DNA of 64,000 bases. Source: Streptomyces viridochromogenes (GTDB lineage: Bacteria; Actinomycetota; Actinomycetes; Streptomycetales; Streptomycetaceae). A program made the translations under genes and the position numbers. Positions 34,093 through 42,504 of the stretch are shown here, piece by piece (position 1 is the first letter of the stretch; every line of letters starts with the position of its first letter). The notes under the pieces were generated by a model, which saw only the letters and a list, made by a program, of their open reading frames with translations, searched no databases and had not been told where the DNA came from. Location of the stretch: the NCBI RefSeq assembly GCF_001270495.1, contig NZ_LGUR01000083.1, positions 62,001 through 126,000 of the forward strand, given 5' to 3'.

Positions 34093-37000
34093 ATGTACGA
34101 GCTGTCCCGGGTCCGCCTCTACTCCATCGGGCCGGCCGGTGCGCGCTACGCCGACACCGTGCTCGACCTGCGCGGTGTGGGCGCGCCCGTGCCCGACCCC
34201 GCGCCCACGCAGGCGGAGTTCTTCGAGGAGGAGCCCGTCGGGCCGCCGCGCCGGCCCGCTCCTGCCGGGGTGCTCTTCCTGGAGAACGGCGGCGGCAAGT
34301 CGGTCCTGCTCAAGCTGATCTTCTCCGTGATGCTGCCCGGCCACCGCAACACCCTCGGCGGCGCCAGCTCCGGTGTGCTGCGGAAGTTCCTGCTCGCCGA
34401 CGACTGCGGCCATGTCGCGCTGGAATGGCAGCACACGCTCACCGGCGAGTGCGTCGTGGTCGGCAAGGCGAGCGAGTGGCGCGGGCGCCAGGTCTCCAAC
34501 GACCCGCGCAAGTTCGCCGAGGCCTGGTACTCCTTCCGGCCCGGACCCGGGCTGAGCCTGGACAACCTGCCCGTCGCCGAGTCCACCGCCGTACGGCCGC
34601 CCGTCGAGGGCCAGTCGGGCGCGCAGGGCCGGCGCCGCACCATGAAGGGCTTTCGCGACGCCATCACCGAGGCGGGCAAGGCGTACCCCCATCTGGAGGT
34701 GCACTGGGAGGAGATCCACGACCGCTGGATCGAGCACCTCGGAGACCTCGGCCTCGACCCCGAACTCTTCCGCTACCAACGGGAGATGAACGCCGACGAA
34801 GGTGAGGCCGCCGGCCTCTTCGCCGTCAAGAAGGACTCCGACTTCACCGACCTGCTGCTGCGGGCCGTGACGGACACGCGCGACACCGACGGCCTCGCCG
34901 ACCTGGTCAGCGGCTTCGGCAACAAACTGGGCCGACGCGCCGAGCTGATCGCCGAGCGGGACTTCACCGCCGGGTCCGTCGACCTGCTCGGCCGGATCGT
35001 CGAAGCCGCCGAGACACGCTCACGCGCGCGTGACATCCACGCCGGCGCCGAGCGGCGGACCCGGACCCTGGCACGACGGCTGTCCGCGCGCGGTGTCCAG
35101 GAGCGGGTCCGGGCGGGCGACCTCGCCCAGCGGGTCACCGCCGCCGCGTACGCCGTCACCCACGCCGAGGCGGCGCGGGAGCGCAGCGCGCTGATCGCCG
35201 CCGAACTCGCCTATCGGCACGCCTCGTTGGCCCTCGCGGCGGCCGAGAAGACGGCGGCCGCGCAGAAGCGTGAGCTCGCCGAGGCGCGCACGCTGCACTC
35301 CGCCTGGCAGGCCGCCGAGACCGCCCTGCGCCACCGCGCCGCCGCCGACCGCGTCGCGCGCGTGGCCGCCGCGATCCAGGAGGCCGAGCGCGACGCGGCT
35401 CCCGCGCTGGCCGCCCGCGCCAAGGCCGCCGTCGATCTCGTACGGGCCCTGCAGGCGGCCGCGCAGAGCGCGGAGACCCTCGCCAACGAGGAGGAGGAGC
35501 GGTCCGCCGCGCTCCAGGAGGTCAGCGACTCCGCCTACCGCGACTCCACCGCCGCCGCCACCGAGGCACAGCGGGCCCGCAGTGAGGTCGGGCATCTGCG
35601 GCAGCGGTTGTCGGAGGTCGAGCAGGAGACCGCCGAGGCCGTGCGGGCGGGCTGGCTCGACGACAGCGCGCCCGACGCCGACCCGGCCCGCGCGGCCCTC
35701 GCGGCGAGCGACGCCGAGAAGACGGCCGTCGCCGCCTGGGACACCGCTCGCGAGGCCTCCCGGCGAGCCTCGGAGCACGCGCGCGAGGCGGCCTCGACCG
35801 AGTCCCGCGCTGAGCTGACGGCGGCTCGTGCGGCGGACGCGGCGACCGCCGCGGAGCGTGCCCATGACGCCGAGCGCCGTCTCGCCGAGGGGCTAGCGGC
35901 GGAGCAGCGGCTTGCCGAACTGATCGGCCTGACCGGCGAGTCCGCCGAGGCCGGCGATTCCGGTGCGAAGCGCGGAGCCGTGCCTGCTCCTCGAACCGGC
36001 GACGACGCCAAGGGGACCACGACCGCGCGCGGCGGCGCGGAGACGGCCGCCCCGAGTGTCGCCGCCGAAGGCGCCCTCACGCCGGAGGAGCTGGACCGGT
36101 TCGCCGACGAGCTGCGCGAGATGCTCGACGACACCGTCTCGTCCGCCGAGCGGCAGCTCTTCGAGCTGCGTACGGCAGCCGCCGACGACTCCCGGATCCT
36201 GGGCGCACTCGGTGACGGCGGGTTGCTGCCGCCCGGCCCGGACGTGCTGGCCACCGTGGAGTTCCTCGGCGAGCAGGGCATCCCGGCCCTGCCCGGCTGG
36301 CGCTATCTCGCCCAGGCCGTCGACCCCGCCGACCACGCGCGCGTGCTGGCCGCCCGGCCCGAACTGGTCGACGGCGTGATCATCACCGACCCCGACACGC
36401 ACGCGCGTGCCCGTGAAGCGCTGGGCGACGCGGCCCTGCTGCCCCGGTCGGCCGTCGCGGTGGGCACGGCAGCCGCCCTGCTCGCCCCGACCCCGGCGCC
36501 GGACGCGGGAAGCGGAGACGTCTTCCTCGTACCGCCGAACCCCGCCATGCACGACGAGCACGCCGCCGACGAGGAGCGGCAGGCGCTGCGCGCGCGGGCG
36601 ACCGAGCGGGACGACGAGATCCGCACGCTCGCCGCGCGGCTCGGCAAGGACCGGGAGCTGGCGGCGCGGCTCGCCTCGTGGCGGACCGGCTGCCCGGCCG
36701 GCCGACTGGTCGAGCTGGCGCAGGCGGCCCGGGACACGCGGGCGTTCGCCGATGAGTCCGAGGCCGAGCTGGCCGAGGCGCGGAGCGTGCGGGTCGAGGC
36801 CGACGAGGCCGCCGCCGAGGCCGCCCAGGTCCGCGACGAGCGGCAGGAGGCCGCGCAGAAAGCCCGGCGCGCCGCCGACGCCTTGGCCGGGCTGGCCTTC
36901 CGGCTGCGCGAACGGGCCGGCTGGCAGGTCAAGCTGCGCGAACTCGCCGACGAGGCCACCGAGTCCGAGGCCCGGGCCCAGGTGTGCCTGGAGCGAGCCC

Positions 37001-38799
37001 GGGCCGCCGACGAGGACCGCCGTGCCGCCCAGCGCGCGGCGGACGACGCGCGCCGCACCGCGCGTGCCCTGCGCGCCGAGCGCTCGGAGATCGCGGGCGC
37101 TCCCGACGACGTACCGGACGCTGACACGGACGCCGGTGCTGATGCCCCGAGGGCTTCCCTGCCCGCGCTGCGCGAGGCGTACCGGGCGGCCTCCCAGGTG
37201 TACGAGAAGGTCGGCGTCGGCGCCGATCTGCGGGCCGAGCAGGCCCGGGCGGAGAGCGACGAGAGCGCGGCCCGCGCGGAGCTGGACCGGCTGAGCAACA
37301 AGGTCCGTACCCGGGCCGAACAGCTCCTTCAGTCGCCCGACGGCTCCGACGGACCGTCCCGGCAAGCGGCCGCCACGCGCGCGGAGGAGCTGGTCCAGCT
37401 CCTGGAGACCCGTATGTCCAGCGCGAGCGAGCAGCTCGGACGGCTGCGCGGCGAGGCCGAGCGGCACGCGCCCGAGGACGGCGAGGCGCACACCGAGCTG
37501 TCCGAGGAACTCCAGCCGCGCGACGCCGAGCACGCGCAGGCCCTACTGCGCACGGCCACCGCCGAACTCGCCTCCCGTACCGAGGCGTTGACGCAGGCCC
37601 GCGAGGCGCACACCGAGCTCCTCGAAGCGCACCGCGCCGCCGAGGACGCGGCCGGCGGCTTCGACGAGATCGCCGCGATGCTGCGCGACCTGTTGCGGGA
37701 GCACACCTCGGACGAGGAGCAGGAGACGCCGGAGCCGTACCCCGGCAGCCCGGAGGAGGCTCGGCAGTCAGCCGCCGAGGCCCGCCGGTCGCTGCGCGGC
37801 TGTGCCGCCGACCTCTCCGCCGCCGAGGCCGCCGTACGCGAGGCGAGCGACGTGCTCGTACGGCACGCCAACGCCACGCGCTACGAGCAGGTCCGCACCC
37901 CCGCTCGCCAGCAGATCCGCGAGCTGCCCGCCGCCGCGCTGCCCGAGCACGCGCAGAAGTGGGCGGATGCCTTCGCGCCCCGACTCCGCGTGCTCACCGA
38001 CGAGTTGGCGCAGCTGGAACGCAATCGAGACTCGATCGTGGACCGGCTGCGGGGCCTGGTCGAGTCCGCGCTGACGACGCTGCGGTCCGCCCAGCGCCTG
38101 TCCCGGCTGCCCGAGGGGCTCGGCGAGTGGTCCGGCCAGGAGTTCCTGCGCATCCGCTTCGAGGAGCCCGACCAGGCCACCCTCACCGAACGGCTGGGCG
38201 AGGTCATCGACGAGGCGACACGGGCGGCGGTGAAGAAGAACTCGGACATGAGACGGGACGGTATGTCCCTGCTGCTTCGAGGTGTTGCCGCGGCGCTTCA
38301 GCCGAAGGGCGTCGCCGTCGAGATCCTCAAGCCGGATGCCGTACTGCGTGCCGAGCGCGTGCCCGTCGGGCAGATGGGCGATGTGTTCTCCGGTGGTCAG
38401 CTGCTGACGGCAGCCATCGCGCTGTACTGCACGATGGCTGCCCTGCGGTCGAACGACCGGGGCCGGGACAAGCACCGGCACGCCGGGACGCTGTTCCTGG
38501 ACAACCCGATCGGCCGTGCCAACGCCACCTACCTGCTGGAGCTCCAGCGAGCCGTGTCGGACGCGCTCGGCGTCCAGCTCCTGTACACCACGGGCCTGTT
38601 CGACACGACTGCGCTGGCCGAGTTCCCGCTGGTCATCAGACTGCGGAACGACGCCGACCTCAGGGCCGGCCTGAAGTACATCAGCGTGGAGGAACACCTC
38701 CGCCCGGGACTGCCGCAGCAGCCCCAGGCGGGGGAGGCGGTGCACAGCGAGATCACGGCTACCCGGATGTACAAGCGCCAGGCACCGGCAGCGCCCTGA
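34093..38799 (+). CDS. SMC-like coiled-coil ATPase (MukB/JetC-like), 1568 aa
   Basis: A very large ATPase. Walker A ENGGGKS (64-70) follows an N-terminal strand typical of MukB/JetC. Two long Ala/Glu/Arg-rich coiled-coil arms (about 280-680 and 820-1400) flank a globular part near 690-800 (LLPPGPDVLATVEFLGEQGIPALPGWRYLAQAVDPADH), which should be the hinge. The C-terminal head has the ABC signature FSGGQ (1432-1436) and Walker B LFLDNP (1467-1472), with Asn where SMC proteins have catalytic Glu. It should form DNA-entrapping dimers with the two preceding proteins. No JetD-like nuclease gene is nearby. It may serve chromosome organisation or plasmid defence. Confidence 0.8.
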   Translation: MYELSRVRLYSIGPAGARYADTVLDLRGVGAPVPDPAPTQAEFFEEEPVGPPRRPAPAGVLFLENGGGKSVLLKLIFSVMLPGHRNTLGGASSGVLRKFLLADDCGHVALEWQHTLTGECVVVGKASEWRGRQVSNDPRKFAEAWYSFRPGPGLSLDNLPVAESTAVRPPVEGQSGAQGRRRTMKGFRDAITEAGKAYPHLEVHWEEIHDRWIEHLGDLGLDPELFRYQREMNADEGEAAGLFAVKKDSDFTDLLLRAVTDTRDTDGLADLVSGFGNKLGRRAELIAERDFTAGSVDLLGRIVEAAETRSRARDIHAGAERRTRTLARRLSARGVQERVRAGDLAQRVTAAAYAVTHAEAARERSALIAAELAYRHASLALAAAEKTAAAQKRELAEARTLHSAWQAAETALRHRAAADRVARVAAAIQEAERDAAPALAARAKAAVDLVRALQAAAQSAETLANEEEERSAALQEVSDSAYRDSTAAATEAQRARSEVGHLRQRLSEVEQETAEAVRAGWLDDSAPDADPARAALAASDAEKTAVAAWDTAREASRRASEHAREAASTESRAELTAARAADAATAAERAHDAERRLAEGLAAEQRLAELIGLTGESAEAGDSGAKRGAVPAPRTGDDAKGTTTARGGAETAAPSVAAEGALTPEELDRFADELREMLDDTVSSAERQLFELRTAAADDSRILGALGDGGLLPPGPDVLATVEFLGEQGIPALPGWRYLAQAVDPADHARVLAARPELVDGVIITDPDTHARAREALGDAALLPRSAVAVGTAAALLAPTPAPDAGSGDVFLVPPNPAMHDEHAADEERQALRARATERDDEIRTLAARLGKDRELAARLASWRTGCPAGRLVELAQAARDTRAFADESEAELAEARSVRVEADEAAAEAAQVRDERQEAAQKARRAADALAGLAFRLRERAGWQVKLRELADEATESEARAQVCLERARAADEDRRAAQRAADDARRTARALRAERSEIAGAPDDVPDADTDAGADAPRASLPALREAYRAASQVYEKVGVGADLRAEQARAESDESAARAELDRLSNKVRTRAEQLLQSPDGSDGPSRQAAATRAEELVQLLETRMSSASEQLGRLRGEAERHAPEDGEAHTELSEELQPRDAEHAQALLRTATAELASRTEALTQAREAHTELLEAHRAAEDAAGGFDEIAAMLRDLLREHTSDEEQETPEPYPGSPEEARQSAAEARRSLRGCAADLSAAEAAVREASDVLVRHANATRYEQVRTPARQQIRELPAAALPEHAQKWADAFAPRLRVLTDELAQLERNRDSIVDRLRGLVESALTTLRSAQRLSRLPEGLGEWSGQEFLRIRFEEPDQATLTERLGEVIDEATRAAVKKNSDMRRDGMSLLLRGVAAALQPKGVAVEILKPDAVLRAERVPVGQMGDVFSGGQLLTAAIALYCTMAALRSNDRGRDKHRHAGTLFLDNPIGRANATYLLELQRAVSDALGVQLLYTTGLFDTTALAEFPLVIRLRNDADLRAGLKYISVEEHLRPGLPQQPQAGEAVHSEITATRMYKRQAPAAP

Positions 38800-38922
38800 T
38801 GGGCACAGGGCCGCGCGGGTGGCTGTGTGGGTGGCCGCGTGGACATGCGGCTCCGCCGCCAGGCCCGACGGTGTTTCCCGCGGTGCGGCCGCCGACCACG
38901 ACACGGTCGACTCCGCGGACCG

Positions 38923-40482
38923 TCATGGAGAGTTGACCTCCGTGGCCGGCGCCGCCGCGCCTTCCAGGCTGTGCTCGGCGAGGACACCCGTCCGATGCCG
39001 CTGGATGAACCAGTAGTAGGCGAAGCCCCCGCCCGCGATGACCGCGACGAACAGCACCGCGCCCCAGCGCAGATACCAGTGGTACGGAGCCGTCGCGTTG
39101 TAGACCGAGGCGCGTGGCCAGATCAGGTTGAGGGTCATGCCCGCGCCCCACACCACGGCGACGATGTTGACCAACAGCCCCCACCGGCCCAGCGAGAACT
39201 TGCCGTCGCCCGCCGGCCGCCACCTGCCACGCAGCCGCGCCACCAGCATCGGGGCGGTGACCCCGAGGTAGGCGAGGTAGATCATGATGATGCCAATGCT
39301 CGTGACGACGGTGAAGATCTGCGGTTGACGGATATTGACCACCAGGATCGCGAGCGCCAGGATGCCGATGATCACGGTCGGCAGAATCGGCGTCTGGAAG
39401 CGCGGGCTGACCCGCGCCAGCCGTGAGGACGCCGGCAGGTTGTTGTCCCGGGCCATCGCGAACGCCAGTCGGATCGCGGCCGTGTGGACCGCCAGGGCGC
39501 ACACCGTGACGGCGATCAGCACGCACCACAGCATCGCCTTGCCGGCCGTCGGGCCGAGGACGTTGAGCACGACGTACTGCAGGCCGTCCGTGGACAGCTT
39601 CTCGCCCTTCAGGCTGGAGACGCTCATCAGAGCCAGCAGCAGGATCAGGCCGCCCAGGACGAAGGAGGCCACGATGGCGCGGATGATGGCGCGCGGCGCG
39701 TTGCGGGACGGGTCCAGACACTCCTCACCGAGGGAGGAGGCCGTGTCGAAGCCGTACATGACGTACGCCGACGCCAGGGACGCCACGAGGAACGCGCCCA
39801 GGTACCCGGTGCCGTAGTCCGCGCCGGTGCCGTTCGTCTCCATCACCACCTGCGGGCCGCGGGTGATGTGGACGGCGAACAGGACGATCAAGACGACGGT
39901 GGCGATCAACTCGATGAATACGCCCGCCGTGTTGATCCTCGCCATCAACTTCACTCCGAAGGCGTTCACCAAGGTGGTGAAGAAGATCAACACCGCGGCC
40001 AGGATGACCGCGTTGGTCGCCACGTCGTACGTGCCGGTGCCGTCCCCCACGATCTGGAAGGCCGACGAGATCTGAGGGAGCGTCAACTGGTAGGCCAGCG
40101 CCACGGCCGATATGGACACTATGGAGGCGATCAACATCATCCAGCCGGCGAGCCAGCCGAGATGCGGATTGCCTATCTTCTTCGACCAGTTGTAGACGGA
40201 GCCCGCGACGGGGTAGCGGGCGGCCAGCTCCGCGAAGCAGAGGGCGACCATGAACTGGCCGATGAAGACCATCGGCCACGACCACCAGTAGGCGGGTCCG
40301 CCGCTGCCGTAGCCGAAGTAGAACAGCTGGAACGTGCCGGTCAGGATCGAGATGTAGCTGATCCCGGCGGCGAAGGTATGGAAGTTGCCGAGCGTGCGCT
40401 TGAGTTCGGGTTTGTATCCGAACTCGGCGAGTTCGGCGTCGTCGTGACTGTGTGGACCGGTTGGGTGCTCCGTGGTTGACAT
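38923..40482 (-). CDS. APC-superfamily amino acid permease
   Basis: A 519-aa transporter with about 12 transmembrane helices. The N-terminal FGYKPELKRTLGNFHTFAAGISYISILTGTF and PAYWWSWPMVFIGQFMVALCFAELAARYPVAGSVYNWSKKIG match the ACT/GABA-permease subgroup. A conserved ASAYVMYGFDTASSLGEE lies in TM6-7. The substrate is probably an amino acid, GABA or polyamine. The ATG follows a clear GAGGAG. Upstream on the same strand lie remnants of an amine-oxidase-like gene, hinting at a former catabolic operon. Confidence 0.9.
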   Translation of the reverse strand: MSTTEHPTGPHSHDDAELAEFGYKPELKRTLGNFHTFAAGISYISILTGTFQLFYFGYGSGGPAYWWSWPMVFIGQFMVALCFAELAARYPVAGSVYNWSKKIGNPHLGWLAGWMMLIASIVSISAVALAYQLTLPQISSAFQIVGDGTGTYDVATNAVILAAVLIFFTTLVNAFGVKLMARINTAGVFIELIATVVLIVLFAVHITRGPQVVMETNGTGADYGTGYLGAFLVASLASAYVMYGFDTASSLGEECLDPSRNAPRAIIRAIVASFVLGGLILLLALMSVSSLKGEKLSTDGLQYVVLNVLGPTAGKAMLWCVLIAVTVCALAVHTAAIRLAFAMARDNNLPASSRLARVSPRFQTPILPTVIIGILALAILVVNIRQPQIFTVVTSIGIIMIYLAYLGVTAPMLVARLRGRWRPAGDGKFSLGRWGLLVNIVAVVWGAGMTLNLIWPRASVYNATAPYHWYLRWGAVLFVAVIAGGGFAYYWFIQRHRTGVLAEHSLEGAAAPATEVNSP

Positions 40483-41434
40483 GAGCGGACTCCTCGTGGG
40501 CCGGAGAAGGGGAGAGCGCGGCTCGTGGGGGCGCCGGGATCAAGGACGGGTGATGAGCCTGCTGTTACCCGCGAGTCACGCGAGCCACCCCTGCGGCGTG
40601 GGATTGGTGTCGCGCCAGATGTGCTTCGTCCTGCGGTACCCGGTGAGCCCGGTGGGGCGCCGAACTCGCGGCCGCAGCCGGACTACTGGAAGGTGATCCC
40701 TTCTCCGAGGTGAGGTCCCCCATGCGTTGCGCTCGAACGGCGCGCCCGGCTCGGCGAGACCGGTGCTGCGGTTGCGATAAGGCTGGGGGAGAGATCCGGC
40801 GGGCCGCGGAGAGCAGGGTCTTCGGAAGGGGTCTCCGGAAACAGGTGTTGCCACATGCGAGTTCGACAGCGGGCGCGGCGCCGAGGCTGGCGGGGTCGAA
40901 CAGACTGATCGGGTGCCCGGTGGTGCCGCTCACGGCGAGGTCGGCGAGGATTTCGCCGGCAGCGGCGTGAGACGGCAGGTCGGCTCTCGGGCGTTCTCCA
41001 CCTGGGCCTTCCCGACGAAGTCCTTGACGAGCCATTCCGACGGAGCGCACACCGCTGCCGGCGACGGTGCATTGGTGCGCGCACCCCGGGTGGCCGACTG
41101 TGCTGTCGGCCACGGAGATTGATTGTGCCGATGCGGCGGCCTGGCGGGCATCCGGCCACTGGCGTCGAGCGGGTCTCGGTCGGGGCGGCCCGTCGGCACA
41201 CCGAGCTGGCCGGTCGCTGTCCACGGGCTCGGAGAGACGCCTCGGAAGCGGCGGTGGCAGTGGCTGCCGTGATCCGGGCCGCTCCCGTGATCCCGGACGG
41301 GTGAGCTTCGCACCCGCCGCGTCCGAGAGGTGCCTGGTCGGAACGACACGGCCACGCCCTGGCCCCGAATCGGCTCGCTCAAGCCCGTGAGTGCCGTGCG
41401 CCGAGCCTCCCGGCTGACCCTCGCTCGACTGTGC
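40483..41434. other. 952-bp region without an intact gene
   Basis: The first 100 bp hold the permease promoter and leader. The remainder has open frames on both strands, none with a plausible start, ribosome binding site and family match. One minus-strand block (40877-40990) matches the end of a FAD-dependent oxidase, so the region is probably a gene graveyard. Confidence 0.6.
40877..40990 (-). pseudogene. Remnant of a FAD-dependent (sarcosine-oxidase-like) oxidase C-terminus
   Basis: In one minus-strand frame the residues SHAAAGEILADLAVSGTTGHPISLFDPASL match the closing FAD-contact segment of monomeric sarcosine/amine oxidases (usually KFAPAIGEILADLALDGTT-like, then an LFDP tail). No flanking sequence in any frame gives the rest of the enzyme, and the preceding piece lies in a different frame. 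I read it as a decayed gene. The match is short and from memory. Confidence 0.4.
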
Positions 41435-42082
41435 TCAGGAGTGCGACAGCTGCCCGGCCCCGCCCCGTCGGCGTATTCGTTCCTGTGCGCGCTCGGCCTG
41501 CCGTGCCTGGCGTCGCGTCCGGCGCCGCTCACGTCGCAGGGCACGCGCCGTGCTGCTCGGCGTCGAGACGACGCCATGGCGCTGCTTCCACACCTGGCGG
41601 GTCACCCAGACGTCCAGGGCGCCCCAGGTGGCCACCACCGTGCTGACCACACTGCTGATCACCATCGGGAAGGCCAGCCACGATCCGGCCAGAGTGCACA
41701 GGAAGGCCACCATCGCCTGGATCAGCGTCACCGCGATGAGCAGCACCGCCCGCACGGCCGCCGTACGCACCGGATCCGGCATCCGGCGCCGCGGGGCGGG
41801 CTCCTCCACCCACAACGGCCGGTAGCCCGACCACGCCCGGTCCGCCCCGCTGTCGACAGCACTGGCCGTGCTCTCCTCCATCGCGGCCTTGACGCCGGAC
41901 TCGGCCAATGCGCCGCGCCCGTCCGCTGTCACCGCACCTGTGCCCACCGGAACGTCTCTACCGCCCGTCGCCTCGCGTCCGTCTGCCGGATTGTCGCGAT
42001 CCTGCGCTTCGGGGCCGCGCCGTGCCGTCACATGCGTCGTGGCGCCGTCCTCCGGCGCCTCCTGCCGCTCCGCCGTGCCCAT
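41435..42082 (-). CDS. Unknown two-helix membrane protein
   Basis: A 215-aa protein with a disordered N-terminal 100 residues rich in Gly, Ala, Asp and Arg. It has two transmembrane helices near 115-160 (AAVRAVLLIAVTLIQAMVAFLCTLAGSWLAFPMVISSVVSTVVATWGAL) and a very basic C-terminal tail (ALRRERRRTRRQARQAERAQERIRRR). The ATG at 42082 is preceded by GGGGAG. It is divergent from the conservon. From memory, similar proteins occur in streptomycetes without a known role. The basic tail could face nucleic acid or lipid head groups. Confidence 0.7.
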   Translation of the reverse strand: MGTAERQEAPEDGATTHVTARRGPEAQDRDNPADGREATGGRDVPVGTGAVTADGRGALAESGVKAAMEESTASAVDSGADRAWSGYRPLWVEEPAPRRRMPDPVRTAAVRAVLLIAVTLIQAMVAFLCTLAGSWLAFPMVISSVVSTVVATWGALDVWVTRQVWKQRHGVVSTPSSTARALRRERRRTRRQARQAERAQERIRRRGGAGQLSHS

Positions 42083-42504
42083 CACCGTGTCACTCCCCAC
42101 CGCCAGCAGACCGCTCGTCCCAGCCCGAAGACTTGGCTCCCCAGCGGATGCCCGGCTTGCGCTGTTTTACGCCGCCCGGGGGCGGGATGCGGCTCCTGTG
42201 GCCCATTCCGCCTCCATCTCCCGTACAGAAGGACGACCGACGCGTCCTGAAGATTCCCGAGAAAGATAAATTTCCGGCCAACTGGCCCTGCAGACCGGCT
42301 GGATCCGTCCATAGAGGCGCCGTGGGATCACGGGAGGCAATCTCCCGCAATGCCCGGACAACTCCCCATGTCTCGTCGGCGGTGCGGAAGTTCATCTTCC
42401 GGATCACTCTTCGAGTTACTTGTGCGTCGGTAGTAGGCTCGCGCCAATTGTTGACGCACAGGTGTGCCCCCCTGGCCAATGGGGGGTTTGAGCTGGGGGA
42501 GGCC
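42083..42504. promoter_or_regulatory. Divergent region upstream of the conservon
   Basis: 422 bp without a gene. Near the conservon start are TTGACG at 42451, a C6/G6 hairpin at 42467-42486 and a GGGGGAGG ribosome binding site. An A+T-rich island (AAAGATAAATTT, about 42262) lies mid-region. On the minus strand GGAAT-N18-GTC (42232-42257) resembles a SigR promoter but ends in GTC rather than GTT. Confidence 0.4.
42467..42486 (+). promoter_or_regulatory. C6-loop-G6 hairpin before cvnA RBS
   Basis: CCCCCC, an 8-nt loop TGGCCAAT, then GGGGGG, located 9 nt before the GGGGGA of the cvnA ribosome binding site. If transcribed it could limit ribosome access. Confidence 0.45.

Noticed and set aside
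31574..38799. Calling the SMC-like triad a complete Wadjet defence system
   Set aside because: No JetD-like nuclease gene is visible on either side, and the gene content around it looks chromosomal rather than like a defence island.
42232..42257. SigR-like promoter GGAAT-N18-GTC for the gene at 41435-42082
   Set aside because: The last base departs from the GTT consensus and the site is 150 bp from the start codon. I mention it only as a weak possibility in the region entry.
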